Part shown: positions 31,800 to 39,122 of the stretch, piece by piece | How the letters are laid out: each line of letters starts with the position of its first letter | How positions within the stretch are numbered: the first letter of the stretch is position 1 | Assembly (NCBI GenBank): GCA_050950205.1 | Contig: JBMNHF010000021.1 | Span: 24,534 to 88,533 of the forward strand | Direction of reading: 5' to 3' | Length of the DNA stretch: 64,000 nucleotides | Source of the DNA: WRAV01 sp050950205 | Lineage (GTDB): Bacteria > Bacillota > Clostridia > Oscillospirales > Ruminococcaceae | Notes under the pieces: generated by a model | Seen by the model: only the letters and a program-made list of their open reading frames with translations | Database searches by the model: none | Told to the model about the DNA's origin: nothing | Made by a program: the position numbers and the translations under genes

Positions 31800-32920
31800 C
31801 TGATCACCTGTTGGATGGTCTCACAAATAAGGTTTACTTGAGAAGGTACCATGGTGTGATAAAGAGGCAGACGCAGCAGCGTCTCCCCTGTCCGCTCGCT
31901 CACCGGGAAATCCCCCTTCCGGTAGCCCAACTGCCGCCCCATGCTGCCGAGATGCAACGGCACAAAGTGAGTGGCGCAGGCAATGTTGCGGCGGGCCAAA
32001 GCGTCCCGGATCACCCGAAGCTGTTGGGGGGTGCGGCAGCGTATGTAGTAGATATGCCCGTTTCCTCTGGCATACCGGGGAATCTCCATGGGATATAACC
32101 GCTCCCGGGCGAAGCAGGAGGCAAGACCCTCTTGGTAGACAGCACACAATTCCAGCCTCTTTTGGGTCACCCTGTCCAAATCCTCCAACTGAGCCAGCAG
32201 AAGAGCTGCATTTAAATCGGACAGCAAATGGCTGGAGCCGACACATTCCCAAGTGTAATAAGTTCGCTCCCCTGCCAGAAATTCGTGGCGGTTGGTGCCC
32301 TTGTCCCGGTACATTTGAACTTTTTTAAAATCTTCGGGGGTGCCCCGCTGCAGGTAAGCCCCCCCTTCCCCACACTGTATGTTTTTGGTTGCGTGGAAGC
32401 TGTAGCAGGCTCGGTCCCCCACCGCACCCAAGGGAAGTTTTTCATAATAAGCGCCCACTCCCTGAGCGGCATCCTCCACCAATCGAAAACCATAGACTTG
32501 TTGCAGCCCCCAAAAAGCCTTCATATCACAGGAAATTCCGGCATAATGGGTCAGGCAGACCACTCGGGTGCGGGAGGTAATCAGCGCTTCCACCTCATAA
32601 GGGCAGAGGTTCTGGGTGCCGGGGTCAACATCGCAAAGCACCGGCTTGCCCCCGGCCCGCAGCACAGCATTGGCGGCAGCAGGAAAGTTGTAGGCAGGTA
32701 AAATCACCTCATCCCCCGGCTTTAGGTCCCAAAGGGCCAGCTCCAAGGCATGGCTGGCAGAGGGTGTGAGGAGAATCTGGGAAAGCCCCGTCAATTCCTC
32801 CAGTTTGTGGCAAACCAACTGGGAATAGTGACCATCTCCCTGAAGCATCCCCCGTTCTTGCGCATCGTTGAGGTAATCCTGCTGGCGGGGAGAACGATAC
32901 GGGATATAAAACGGAATCAC
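31796..32920 (-). CDS. DegT/WecE-like dTDP-4-keto-6-deoxysugar aminotransferase
   Basis: A PLP enzyme of 374 residues. The start is GTG at 32920 (VIPFYIPYRSP), with AGGAGG 7 bases upstream. The PLP-lysine lies in YSFHATKNIQCGEGGA (near 180), closely matching WecE/RffA (SFHETKN..GGEGG); DAAQGVGAYY near 158 is also conserved. WecE makes dTDP-4-amino-4,6-dideoxygalactose from the RmlB product. The rmlB-like gene at the operon end supplies that substrate, so a 4-amino-4,6-dideoxyhexose is expected. It is the first gene of the operon. Confidence 0.88.
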   Translation of the reverse strand: MIPFYIPYRSPRQQDYLNDAQERGMLQGDGHYSQLVCHKLEELTGLSQILLTPSASHALELALWDLKPGDEVILPAYNFPAAANAVLRAGGKPVLCDVDPGTQNLCPYEVEALITSRTRVVCLTHYAGISCDMKAFWGLQQVYGFRLVEDAAQGVGAYYEKLPLGAVGDRACYSFHATKNIQCGEGGAYLQRGTPEDFKKVQMYRDKGTNRHEFLAGERTYYTWECVGSSHLLSDLNAALLLAQLEDLDRVTQKRLELCAVYQEGLASCFARERLYPMEIPRYARGNGHIYYIRCRTPQQLRVIRDALARRNIACATHFVPLHLGSMGRQLGYRKGDFPVSERTGETLLRLPLYHTMVPSQVNLICETIQQVIR

Positions 32921-32963
32921 AAGGGAACCTCCTATTGTGATTTTCTTTGGCATCCTTTTGCCA

Positions 32964-32991
32964 TTGTTTTTGCCCACACCTATGGTATAAT
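32964..32991 (+). promoter_or_regulatory. promoter region of the first tusA-like gene
   Basis: A consensus TATAAT (32986-32991) with TTGTTT 16 bases upstream. The predicted start is near 32997, giving a leader of about 100 bases. A divergent promoter for the aminotransferase operon must lie in the same 175-base gap, but I see only weak matches for it. Confidence 0.55.
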
Positions 32992-33009
32992 AGCCACAAA
33001 GATCCTATT

Positions 33010-33055
33010 GGCGTAACTGCGTGGCAGAAGAACGCTGGCGGTATCCACTCGCGCC
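33010..33055 (+). ncRNA. possible structured 5' leader element of tusA
   Basis: Nested complementary blocks GGCG/CGCC (33010-33013, 33052-33055), GTGG/CCAC (33021-33024, 33045-33048) and CAG/CTG can fold into one stem with internal loops. The purine-rich GCCGAGGAGC follows. I compared it by eye with SAM, SAH, Moco, THF and other riboswitch cores and found no convincing match. It may be an unrecognised cis element or chance. Confidence 0.3.
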
Positions 33056-33095
33056 GAGGAGCAAAACACCTGCAAACCACAGGGAGGGCTGGAAT

Positions 33096-33323
33096 ATGAT
33101 CGAACTGGATTGTTTGGGCGATATGTGCCCCATTCCGGCCATGCGACTGCAAAAGGCCCTGGAGGAAAATAAGGCGGGCCAGCCCATTCTGCTGATTACC
33201 GACCATTCCTGTGTGATGACATCCATTCAGTCCATCTGCAAAAAGCATAAACTGTTGTGCACCAGCGAAGAAGTCATCAACGGCGTTTGGGAAATTACCA
33301 TCTCGCCCAAACCGAAGAATTAA
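33096..33323 (+). CDS. TusA/YedF-like sulfur carrier protein (first copy)
   Basis: A 75-residue TusA-family protein: MIELDCLGDMCPIPAMRLQK holds the CPxP motif whose cysteine (residue 11) carries sulfur as a persulfide. The start is ATG 33096, with GGGAGGG about 6 bases upstream. TusA proteins pass sulfur from cysteine desulfurases or from thiosulfate uptake to tRNA, molybdopterin or selenium pathways. The stop overlaps that of the convergent lysR gene by 3-4 bases. Two further Cys (near 50 and 57) are not family-conserved. Confidence 0.92.
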   Translation: MIELDCLGDMCPIPAMRLQKALEENKAGQPILLITDHSCVMTSIQSICKKHKLLCTSEEVINGVWEITISPKPKN

Positions 33324-34216
33324 CAGAAGGTTTCGGAAACAATTTTTGAAAAGTAAACGCAGATGCGGTAAAGCATATCGGATTTGTTTTCCTGCCGTTT
33401 GTAAATGCTGTAAACATCGTAACTCATATCAAAATCGGATACTTCAATTTGCTTGAGCTGTTTTTGGTACAGCTCTTTTTTTATGGACATATAGGGGAGA
33501 AAGGCAATGCCGTGGCCCCGCAACACCGAGGATTTTACTGATTCCGCCGAATCCAGATGGAACAATACCCGATATTGATCCAAAGGGTGATGCTGGGAGG
33601 CAAAATAATTCTCCAACTGTCTGCGCAGGCTGGACGCCGAAGAAAGCATGATGATGGGATACCCCTTCAACCCTTCCATATCCAGCTTTTGTTTGGTGGG
33701 GAACCGAGGACTTGCCACCACCACCAAACGGTCGGAATAAACCCATTTGGCCACAAGATCGCCGGAGTTGGGAGGGCCATTGATAAACCCAATATCGCTT
33801 TCCCCTTGCAGCACTCTCTTTTCCACCTCTACAGAAGGTGCGCTTTCCAAGCTAAAGGTGTGGTAGGGGAATTTTTCCTTCACCTTAAAGATGGTACAGG
33901 GCAGGCCGTAAATCCCCACCACAGGGGTGGCCGAAATCCGCACCACACCATTGCTCTGCCGCAGGTTGGTCAAATCGTCCATCAAATTATCATACAGCCG
34001 GGCAATGTTGCCGGCATACTTTTCCACAATTTGGCCAGCAGGGGTTAGGTCCACACCGCGATTGCTGCGCTCAAACAGCTTAAACCCAAGCTCCTGTTCC
34101 AAACGCTGGATTTGCTGGCTGAGTGCCGGTTGCGAAATGTGAGAAACGCGAGCGGCTTTGGTGATACTGCCCAGCGAAGCGGCCAGATGAAACAACCGTA
34201 TATGCTCAATTTGCAT
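33320..34216 (-). CDS. LysR-family transcriptional regulator (CysB/CysL-like)
   Basis: 298 residues from the ATG at 34216 (MQIEHIRLFHLAASLGSITK), with GAGAGGTGG upstream. The N-terminal winged helix-turn-helix (ARVSHISQPALSQQIQRLEQ, about 20-45) is typical. The C-terminal half is the effector domain (ISATPVVGIYGLP...), probably binding a sulfur metabolite. It is divergent from the yedE-tusA operon and shares its control region with a T-N11-A site at 34371-34385. It is therefore the likely activator of that operon. Confidence 0.93.
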   Translation of the reverse strand: MQIEHIRLFHLAASLGSITKAARVSHISQPALSQQIQRLEQELGFKLFERSNRGVDLTPAGQIVEKYAGNIARLYDNLMDDLTNLRQSNGVVRISATPVVGIYGLPCTIFKVKEKFPYHTFSLESAPSVEVEKRVLQGESDIGFINGPPNSGDLVAKWVYSDRLVVVASPRFPTKQKLDMEGLKGYPIIMLSSASSLRRQLENYFASQHHPLDQYRVLFHLDSAESVKSSVLRGHGIAFLPYMSIKKELYQKQLKQIEVSDFDMSYDVYSIYKRQENKSDMLYRICVYFSKIVSETFC

Positions 34217-34370
34217 AAGCCACCTCTCCATCATCTGTCCAATATTTGTTAACAGTTTAACACAAAACAGGAACCCTTTCAAATGGCATCTCCCACAAGG
34301 AATGTTTCGGAAAAAAGTGCATTTTAACAGGCTGTAACGGGAAATTTGCCTTCTTTTGACTCTTGCTGCC

Positions 34371-34385
34371 ATAAGCTTTGCTTAT
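34371..34385. promoter_or_regulatory. LysR recognition site (T-N11-A palindrome)
   Basis: ATAAGC TTT GCTTAT is a perfect 6-base inverted repeat that fits the T-N11-A rule (T at 34372, A at 34384). It is centred about 63 bases upstream of the predicted start near 34441, the canonical position of LysR recognition sites. A weak -35 box downstream agrees with activator dependence. Confidence 0.65.
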
Positions 34386-34425
34386 ACATGATAATAAGAT
34401 TGCATGCTCCAAAGCAGCGGTTGTA

Positions 34426-34434
34426 TGTTATAAT
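34426..34434 (+). promoter_or_regulatory. extended -10 promoter of the yedE-tusA operon
   Basis: TGTTATAAT forms an extended -10 with a consensus TATAAT. No -35 match is found 16-18 bases upstream, consistent with LysR activation. The leader to the ATG is about 66 bases. Confidence 0.65.
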
Positions 34435-34506
34435 GGCGCCATGATAGAAATTTAACAAATAGATCTCGGCAGTTTTGTAACGGCAATTTTAAGGAGGTGA
34501 GAAGAC

Positions 34507-35211
34507 ATGTCCGAAACTGGTCAAGTATCGTCCGCAAGCTCCATTCGTCGCTCTTCGGCCTCTTCCCGGCGCAAACCAAAGAAGAATCAAATTCCACTGG
34601 GCATTCTGGTGGTGGTGTTCATGGTGGTGGTGGGAGTTGTGCAGGCCAGCCGGGGGCCCATGCTGGGGTTTTACTGGATGATGGGCGGCATTTTTGGATT
34701 TATCCTGCAAAAATCCCGATTTTGCTTTACCGCATCCATGCGGGACCCCTGTATCACCGGGAGCACCTCGGTTACCCGGGCGGTTCTAACGGCGTTTGCC
34801 ATTACCACCATTATGTTTACCGCCATTAAGTATGGCTACCATTCCATGGACCTGCCGGTACCGGGTATGAGCTATGTGACACCCATCAGCTTTGCCACCG
34901 CCGTAGGAGGTATTCTGTTTGGCGTCGGCATGGTAATTGCCGGCGGCTGCGCATCCGGAACCCTGATGCGGGTTGGCGAAGGATTTATCATGCAGATTCT
35001 TTCCCTGTTCTTCTTTGTGGTGGGTTCTCTGGTGGGTGCCGCCCACTTTGGATGGTGGAAAGAAAAGTTCATCGTTCACGGCCCCTCCATCTTTTTACCC
35101 GATGTGTTCGGTTGGGTGGGTGCCGTTGTAGTGCAGCTTTTGATCATCGCCTGCCTTTACAAAGCGGCGATGCTGTGGGAAGAAAAGAAAATGGGCGGAA
35201 ACGAAGGATAA
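34507..35211 (+). CDS. YeeE/YedE (TsuA-type) sulfur transporter, first half
   Basis: A 234-residue membrane protein with about five or six helices and a basic, Ser-rich cytosolic N-terminus. The conserved cysteine motifs are KSRFCFTASMRD (Cys near 75) and AGGCASGTLMRVGEG (Cys near 150). In TsuA these line the path by which thiosulfate crosses the membrane. Full TsuA has about 350 residues and nine helices; here the rest is on a separate gene (35511-36068). It lies 35 bases before the second tusA. The start is ATG 34507, with AAGGAGGTGAG 6 bases upstream. Confidence 0.88.
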   Translation: MSETGQVSSASSIRRSSASSRRKPKKNQIPLGILVVVFMVVVGVVQASRGPMLGFYWMMGGIFGFILQKSRFCFTASMRDPCITGSTSVTRAVLTAFAITTIMFTAIKYGYHSMDLPVPGMSYVTPISFATAVGGILFGVGMVIAGGCASGTLMRVGEGFIMQILSLFFFVVGSLVGAAHFGWWKEKFIVHGPSIFLPDVFGWVGAVVVQLLIIACLYKAAMLWEEKKMGGNEG

Positions 35212-35246
35212 CCGCACCAATCATAACAAAAATGGAGGATTGAACC

Positions 35247-35474
35247 ATGGCTGAATTTACTCTGGACTGCTTGGGCGAGGCTTGCCCCGTACCCCTGATG
35301 AAAACCGAAAAGAAGATGGAAGAACTTGCAGTGGGCGATATTTTAATTGTCAGCATCGACCACAGCTGCGCCATGAAGAACATTCCCGAATGGGCCCGCA
35401 AGCAAGGTCACAACGTAGAAATTGAGGAAGTGGATGACGGAGAGTGGGAAGTTGTCATCGAAAAGACAAAATAA
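35247..35474 (+). CDS. TusA-like sulfur carrier protein (second copy)
   Basis: A 75-residue TusA-family protein with EFTLDCLGEACPVPLMKTEK, the CPxP motif centred on Cys 13. It is sandwiched between the two halves of the YedE transporter, so it is the probable first acceptor of imported sulfur. Start ATG 35247, with TGGAGG 8 bases before. The acidic C-terminus (VEIEEVDDGEWEVVIEK) differs from the first copy, so the two may serve different partners. Confidence 0.93.
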   Translation: MAEFTLDCLGEACPVPLMKTEKKMEELAVGDILIVSIDHSCAMKNIPEWARKQGHNVEIEEVDDGEWEVVIEKTK

Positions 35475-35510
35475 AAGGCTTTCCACCTATTTTATTGGAA
35501 AGGCAGGTGT

Positions 35511-36068
35511 ATGTGCGCAGTGAAGGCGTTTTTCGATAAGCTGGCAAAAAACGAGACCTATGTCAAAATCTTTAAAACTCCTTTTACATACCTCACTGGA
35601 GCCATACTGCTCTCCATTTTTCAGGTAGTCTCCCTCGGTGTCACCGGGGATCCCTGGGGGGTTTCGGGCACCTTTGCCAACTGGGGCGCTTGGCTGTACC
35701 GGCTGGTGGGAGGCAATGTGGACCGCTGGTATTACTTCAGCAGCCCGGGAGCACAGGCCGTGCTGGACAGAGGATTTTTTAACGACCCGGGCACCATGCG
35801 CAATCTGGGCGTTATCTTCGGCGCACTGGCCGCTGTTTTGTTGGCATCTCAGTTTAAAATCAAGAAGATCAAATCCAAAAAGCAGGTGGTAGCGGCGGTG
35901 CTGGGCGGCTTTCTGATGGGCTATGGTGCCCGTCTGGCCTACGGATGCAACATCGGTGCCTTGTACAGTGCCATTGCCTCTCTCTCCCTTTCGGGTTGGG
36001 TTTTTGCGATTTTCCTCTTTGTTGGATCTTTTTTGGGCAGCAAGCTGCTGCGTAAATTCTTTATGTAG
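35511..36068 (+). CDS. YeeE/YedE sulfur transporter, second half
   Basis: A 185-residue membrane protein with three or four helices. MGYGARLAYGCNIGALYSAI (about 140-160) is the conserved GARxAxGCNxG motif of the second YedE repeat, carrying one essential-type cysteine. Together with the first-half gene it would make up a full TsuA-like channel. The long soluble loop (about 45-85, GDPWGVSGTFANWGAW...) is typical of the larger YedE proteins. Start ATG 35511. The gene is 8 bases before the flavoprotein gene. Confidence 0.87.
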   Translation: MCAVKAFFDKLAKNETYVKIFKTPFTYLTGAILLSIFQVVSLGVTGDPWGVSGTFANWGAWLYRLVGGNVDRWYYFSSPGAQAVLDRGFFNDPGTMRNLGVIFGALAAVLLASQFKIKKIKSKKQVVAAVLGGFLMGYGARLAYGCNIGALYSAIASLSLSGWVFAIFLFVGSFLGSKLLRKFFM

Positions 36069-36076
36069 GCGGTTGC

Positions 36077-37315
36077 ATGATGACAAAACGAGAAAAAAAA
36101 ATTGAGCAGTACGACGTAGTAATTATCGGTGGCGGCGCCGCCGGACTGACCGCCGGGATTTACTGCGGCAGGGCCAGGCTTAAAACCCTGCTGATTGAAA
36201 AATCCCTGGTGGGAGGGCTTGCCACCTACACCAATGAAATCGAAAACTATCCCGGCTTTCCCGAGGGTGCCACCGGAACCGATCTGATGAACCTGTTCCA
36301 AAAGCAGGCCAAGCGTTTTGGGGTCACCTTTAAGCTCACCGACGTCAAAGGGGTGAAGTTGGAAGGAGAAACCAAGGTGGTAGAAACCTTCCGCACCGAT
36401 TACCACGCCAAAGCGGTGATTGTGGCATCGGGGGGCAAGCCCCGCCTGACCGGAGCAAAGGGAGAGGATGCCTACCTGTACGACAAGGGCATTTCCTTCT
36501 GCGCCACCTGCGATGCGGCAGCCAACACCGGCAAAACGGTGATGGTGGTGGGCAGCGGCGATGCAGCCATTGAGGAGGGCATCTTCCTCACCAAGTTTGC
36601 CGATAAAGTTTTGGTTTCCGTCATGCACGATACCGGCGTGATGGACTGCAACGAAATTGCAAAGAATCAGGCCCTTTCCAATCCCAAGATGGAGTTTATC
36701 TGGAACACCATGGTGGAGGAGTTTAAGGGCGACGAGCGGCTCAACTGCGTTGCCCTGCGCAACGTCAAAACCGGCGAAATCACAGACTACCCTGTGGATT
36801 CCTGCTTTTTGTTTATCGGGTATCTGCCCAACACCGAAATTTTCCGGGGGCAGCTGGATATGAACCGGGCAGGATATCTGCTGGTCAACGAGCGGATGGA
36901 AACCAACATCCCCGGCGTATTCGGGGCGGGAGATGTTTGCGACAAGTTCCTCAAGCAGGTGGCCACCGCTGTGGGCGACGGCGCCATTGCAGGGTATTCT
37001 GCCGAGCGCTACCTTGCAGAAAGCGAAATTGTAGAGCGACAAATTCTCTGTGACGGCAAGCCCAAGGCGGTTTATATCTGGAACGCCGTGCAGCCGGAAT
37101 GTCGGGCACTGCTCCCCATGTTTGAAGAGCTGGAGCAAGAGTATGCCAACTGTCTGGACGTGGTGCGGGTGGATGTGTATAAATCCCAAGGCATTGCCCG
37201 CCGGCTGGATGTGGAAGGTGCTCCCTGCGCCGTCCTTGTGAAAAACGGCAAGGTGCAGCAGCGCATCTTTGGCTGTGACATCACCAAGGAATCGATTCTT
37301 GAGGCAATCCAATAG
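36077..37315 (+). CDS. thioredoxin-reductase-like flavoprotein with a fused, degenerate thioredoxin domain
   Basis: A 412-residue protein. Residues about 12-305 are TrxB-like: FAD motif VVIIGGGAAGLTAG, redox pair CATC (GISFCATCDA near 140), NAD(P) motif MVVGSGDAAIEEG, and the second FAD motif GVFGAGDV near 280. Residues about 325-412 resemble thioredoxin (VYIWNAVQPECRALLPMF). The active-site position reads Q-P-E-C instead of C-G-P-C, so only one cysteine remains. It is the last gene of the operon and probably reduces persulfides on TusA or a released sulfane sulfur. This coupling is inferred. Confidence 0.88.
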   Translation: MMTKREKKIEQYDVVIIGGGAAGLTAGIYCGRARLKTLLIEKSLVGGLATYTNEIENYPGFPEGATGTDLMNLFQKQAKRFGVTFKLTDVKGVKLEGETKVVETFRTDYHAKAVIVASGGKPRLTGAKGEDAYLYDKGISFCATCDAAANTGKTVMVVGSGDAAIEEGIFLTKFADKVLVSVMHDTGVMDCNEIAKNQALSNPKMEFIWNTMVEEFKGDERLNCVALRNVKTGEITDYPVDSCFLFIGYLPNTEIFRGQLDMNRAGYLLVNERMETNIPGVFGAGDVCDKFLKQVATAVGDGAIAGYSAERYLAESEIVERQILCDGKPKAVYIWNAVQPECRALLPMFEELEQEYANCLDVVRVDVYKSQGIARRLDVEGAPCAVLVKNGKVQQRIFGCDITKESILEAIQ

Positions 37316-37322
37316 AATAACG

Positions 37323-37350
37323 TTACCCGCCCCCTTCAGGGGGCGGGTAA
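37323..37350. terminator. hairpin between the flavoprotein gene and the GT-C gene
   Basis: TTACCCGCCCCC TTCA GGGGGCGGGTAA is a perfect 12-base stem 8 bases after the flavoprotein stop and 24 before the convergent GT-C stop. There is no clear T run on either strand, but the stem is very strong. It is a probable bidirectional terminator. Confidence 0.65.
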
Positions 37351-37373
37351 GCCAAAAAGCTATTGGGTATCTT

Positions 37374-38906
37374 TTATTGGGGGGAATAGCGGTAGATGCG
37401 CACCGCAAAATCCCGCTGGGTGTTCTGAAAGCGGACCACCCGCACCCCGTAGAGGTTGTCGGTAAACTCATAAAGCAGTTGGCAGCGGGCTAAAACCTCA
37501 CCCAGCTCTTTCAAATAGCTGAGATTGCCGTAAATGCCATTCCAAACCGGGCGCATGCTGTAAAGGTAATGCAGCTCATCGGAGATGACAAGGTACTGCA
37601 CCTCACTTTTTTCCAGATACTCCTCTAAGGACATTCCCTTGTCCTTCAGATAGGAGAGATTTCGGTAATCCAACAGGGCTCCATTTTCAAAATAGTACTC
37701 GCTGTTTAGGTTCCCTACGGTTTTGGCGTCTGGCGGAACCACCTTGGCGATTTCTTCCAGATAGCGGGCATAGCTCCCCCGCTGCTGGGTCAGGACAGGA
37801 TAGAGCTGCCACCCGGCAGAGCAGGCCACCATCACCACCAAAGCGGCCATCCCCAAAACGGAAAGCCTCCCCTTAAGGCTGCCCAGCAGCCACGCCACCC
37901 CCAGATACTCAAAGGGAAACAGAAAGATGACATAGGGCTGACTGTACCGCCCCACCAGCATCATTCCTGCCCAAATTCCCCCCAAGGCGGCCAAAGGGTA
38001 CAGCAGCGAGGTTTTTCCCCTGCTCCCAATAAGTATCACCAGACCAACCAGCAGCACCGATAGAAAAAGCAGCAGCTGAAGGCGAATATCCGGGGTGTAA
38101 TAGGTTCCGCTGACCCGATAAAACAGCCGCTGAAAGTAAGGCGCGGTTTCCATCACTTTTCTTACCAGGGATGCGTCCACCGAAAACTCGGAGCCATAGG
38201 CGGCATAGTGGGCAAAAAAGTCCGGGTCAAAGCGCAGGCTGAGCAGAACAAACCCCAAGGCCAGGGTTCCGGTTACCCCTGTGTATACCCCAAATTCCCG
38301 CCACCTGAGCTTTTTCTCCTGCCACCATTTAGCACACAGAACCCCTCCCCCCAAGGTGGCCACCAAAAAGCTGTTGGGGTGAAGACCCACCGAAAGGCCG
38401 GTGAGCAAAGCCGCCCAGAAACATCTGTATTTGCCGCCGTAGAGCAGCAGCCAATACACCCCCAGCATACAGAGAAGGATCAGTATTTCCTGCCGGGCAA
38501 AGTGGGCTGCATAGAGAAACTGTATATCCAACGAAAGAAGAACCCCGCAAAATCCTCCCAACATCCGGTTTCCGGTCAACCGCAGAGCCAGGCGGTAAAA
38601 AAGCCACAGGCAACCCACTGCGCTCAACAGAGAAAGCAGCCGGAACGAAAAGAGGGAATATCCAAACAGCCGCAAAAAAGACATCTGCAACAGATGAAAC
38701 AGGGATTTGATGGCGTGGGGATAACGGGGCTTTAAGTCAAAGAAAGGTTCGGTCACTGCAAGGCTTTTCGTTTCCATCATGTTCCGGGTCAACCCGGAAA
38801 GCCAGGCTTCGTCGGAGTGGGCAAAGGGAAAATCGCAAAGAAAAGCAACATTCAGCGCAAAGTAGAGCAGCAAATACCCCAAAAACCATTTTTCCTCTTT
38901 TTTCAC
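37374..38906 (-). CDS. GT-C fold membrane glycosyltransferase (PMT/ArnT-like)
   Basis: 510 residues with about ten membrane helices. The first extracytoplasmic loop carries the acidic pair DE in CDFPFAHSDEAWLSGLTRNM (near 32), where GT39/GT83 enzymes hold their catalytic Asp. Such enzymes move a sugar from a polyprenyl-phosphate carrier to protein or lipid outside the membrane. Start GTG 38906, with GGAGGAG upstream. It is monocistronic and lies inside the sulfur island with no obvious link to sulfur. It could use a lipid-linked sugar made by the 26-33 kb operon, but that is speculation. Confidence 0.8.
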   Translation of the reverse strand: MKKEEKWFLGYLLLYFALNVAFLCDFPFAHSDEAWLSGLTRNMMETKSLAVTEPFFDLKPRYPHAIKSLFHLLQMSFLRLFGYSLFSFRLLSLLSAVGCLWLFYRLALRLTGNRMLGGFCGVLLSLDIQFLYAAHFARQEILILLCMLGVYWLLLYGGKYRCFWAALLTGLSVGLHPNSFLVATLGGGVLCAKWWQEKKLRWREFGVYTGVTGTLALGFVLLSLRFDPDFFAHYAAYGSEFSVDASLVRKVMETAPYFQRLFYRVSGTYYTPDIRLQLLLFLSVLLVGLVILIGSRGKTSLLYPLAALGGIWAGMMLVGRYSQPYVIFLFPFEYLGVAWLLGSLKGRLSVLGMAALVVMVACSAGWQLYPVLTQQRGSYARYLEEIAKVVPPDAKTVGNLNSEYYFENGALLDYRNLSYLKDKGMSLEEYLEKSEVQYLVISDELHYLYSMRPVWNGIYGNLSYLKELGEVLARCQLLYEFTDNLYGVRVVRFQNTQRDFAVRIYRYSPQ

Positions 38907-38960
38907 AGGTCTCCTCCCTTATCCATTGGAAAACAACCGGTTCGCCGGATTCGATAGCCT

Positions 38961-38989
38961 CATCATACCACAAACACAGCCCCCTTTAC
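38961..38989 (-). promoter_or_regulatory. possible promoter of the GT-C gene
   Basis: On the minus strand, TGTAAA, a 17-base spacer and TATGAT form a weak -35 and a good -10, with a start about 50 bases before the GTG. Confidence 0.4.
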
Positions 38990-39122
38990 AGCAGAAACAA
39001 AGGACGCTTACTGTGTTTTATCGTTCCAAACTCTATCATACCATCTTTTCTTCCCCGGTGGGTATTGTATGATTGAATGCTGCCAAAGAAGCAGCAATAC
39101 AAACAAGTAGGAGGATGCAGCC

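Noticed and set aside
33000..33095. SAH or SAM riboswitch before tusA
   Set aside because: Only a short GCCGAGGAGC segment is reminiscent of the SAH motif; the remaining conserved positions are absent.
35939..37471. Open frame of about 510 codons antisense to the flavoprotein gene
   Set aside because: It lies opposite a gene with complete FAD and redox motifs, has a low-complexity Gly/His-rich composition and no ribosome site. It is a by-product of GC-rich third codon positions.
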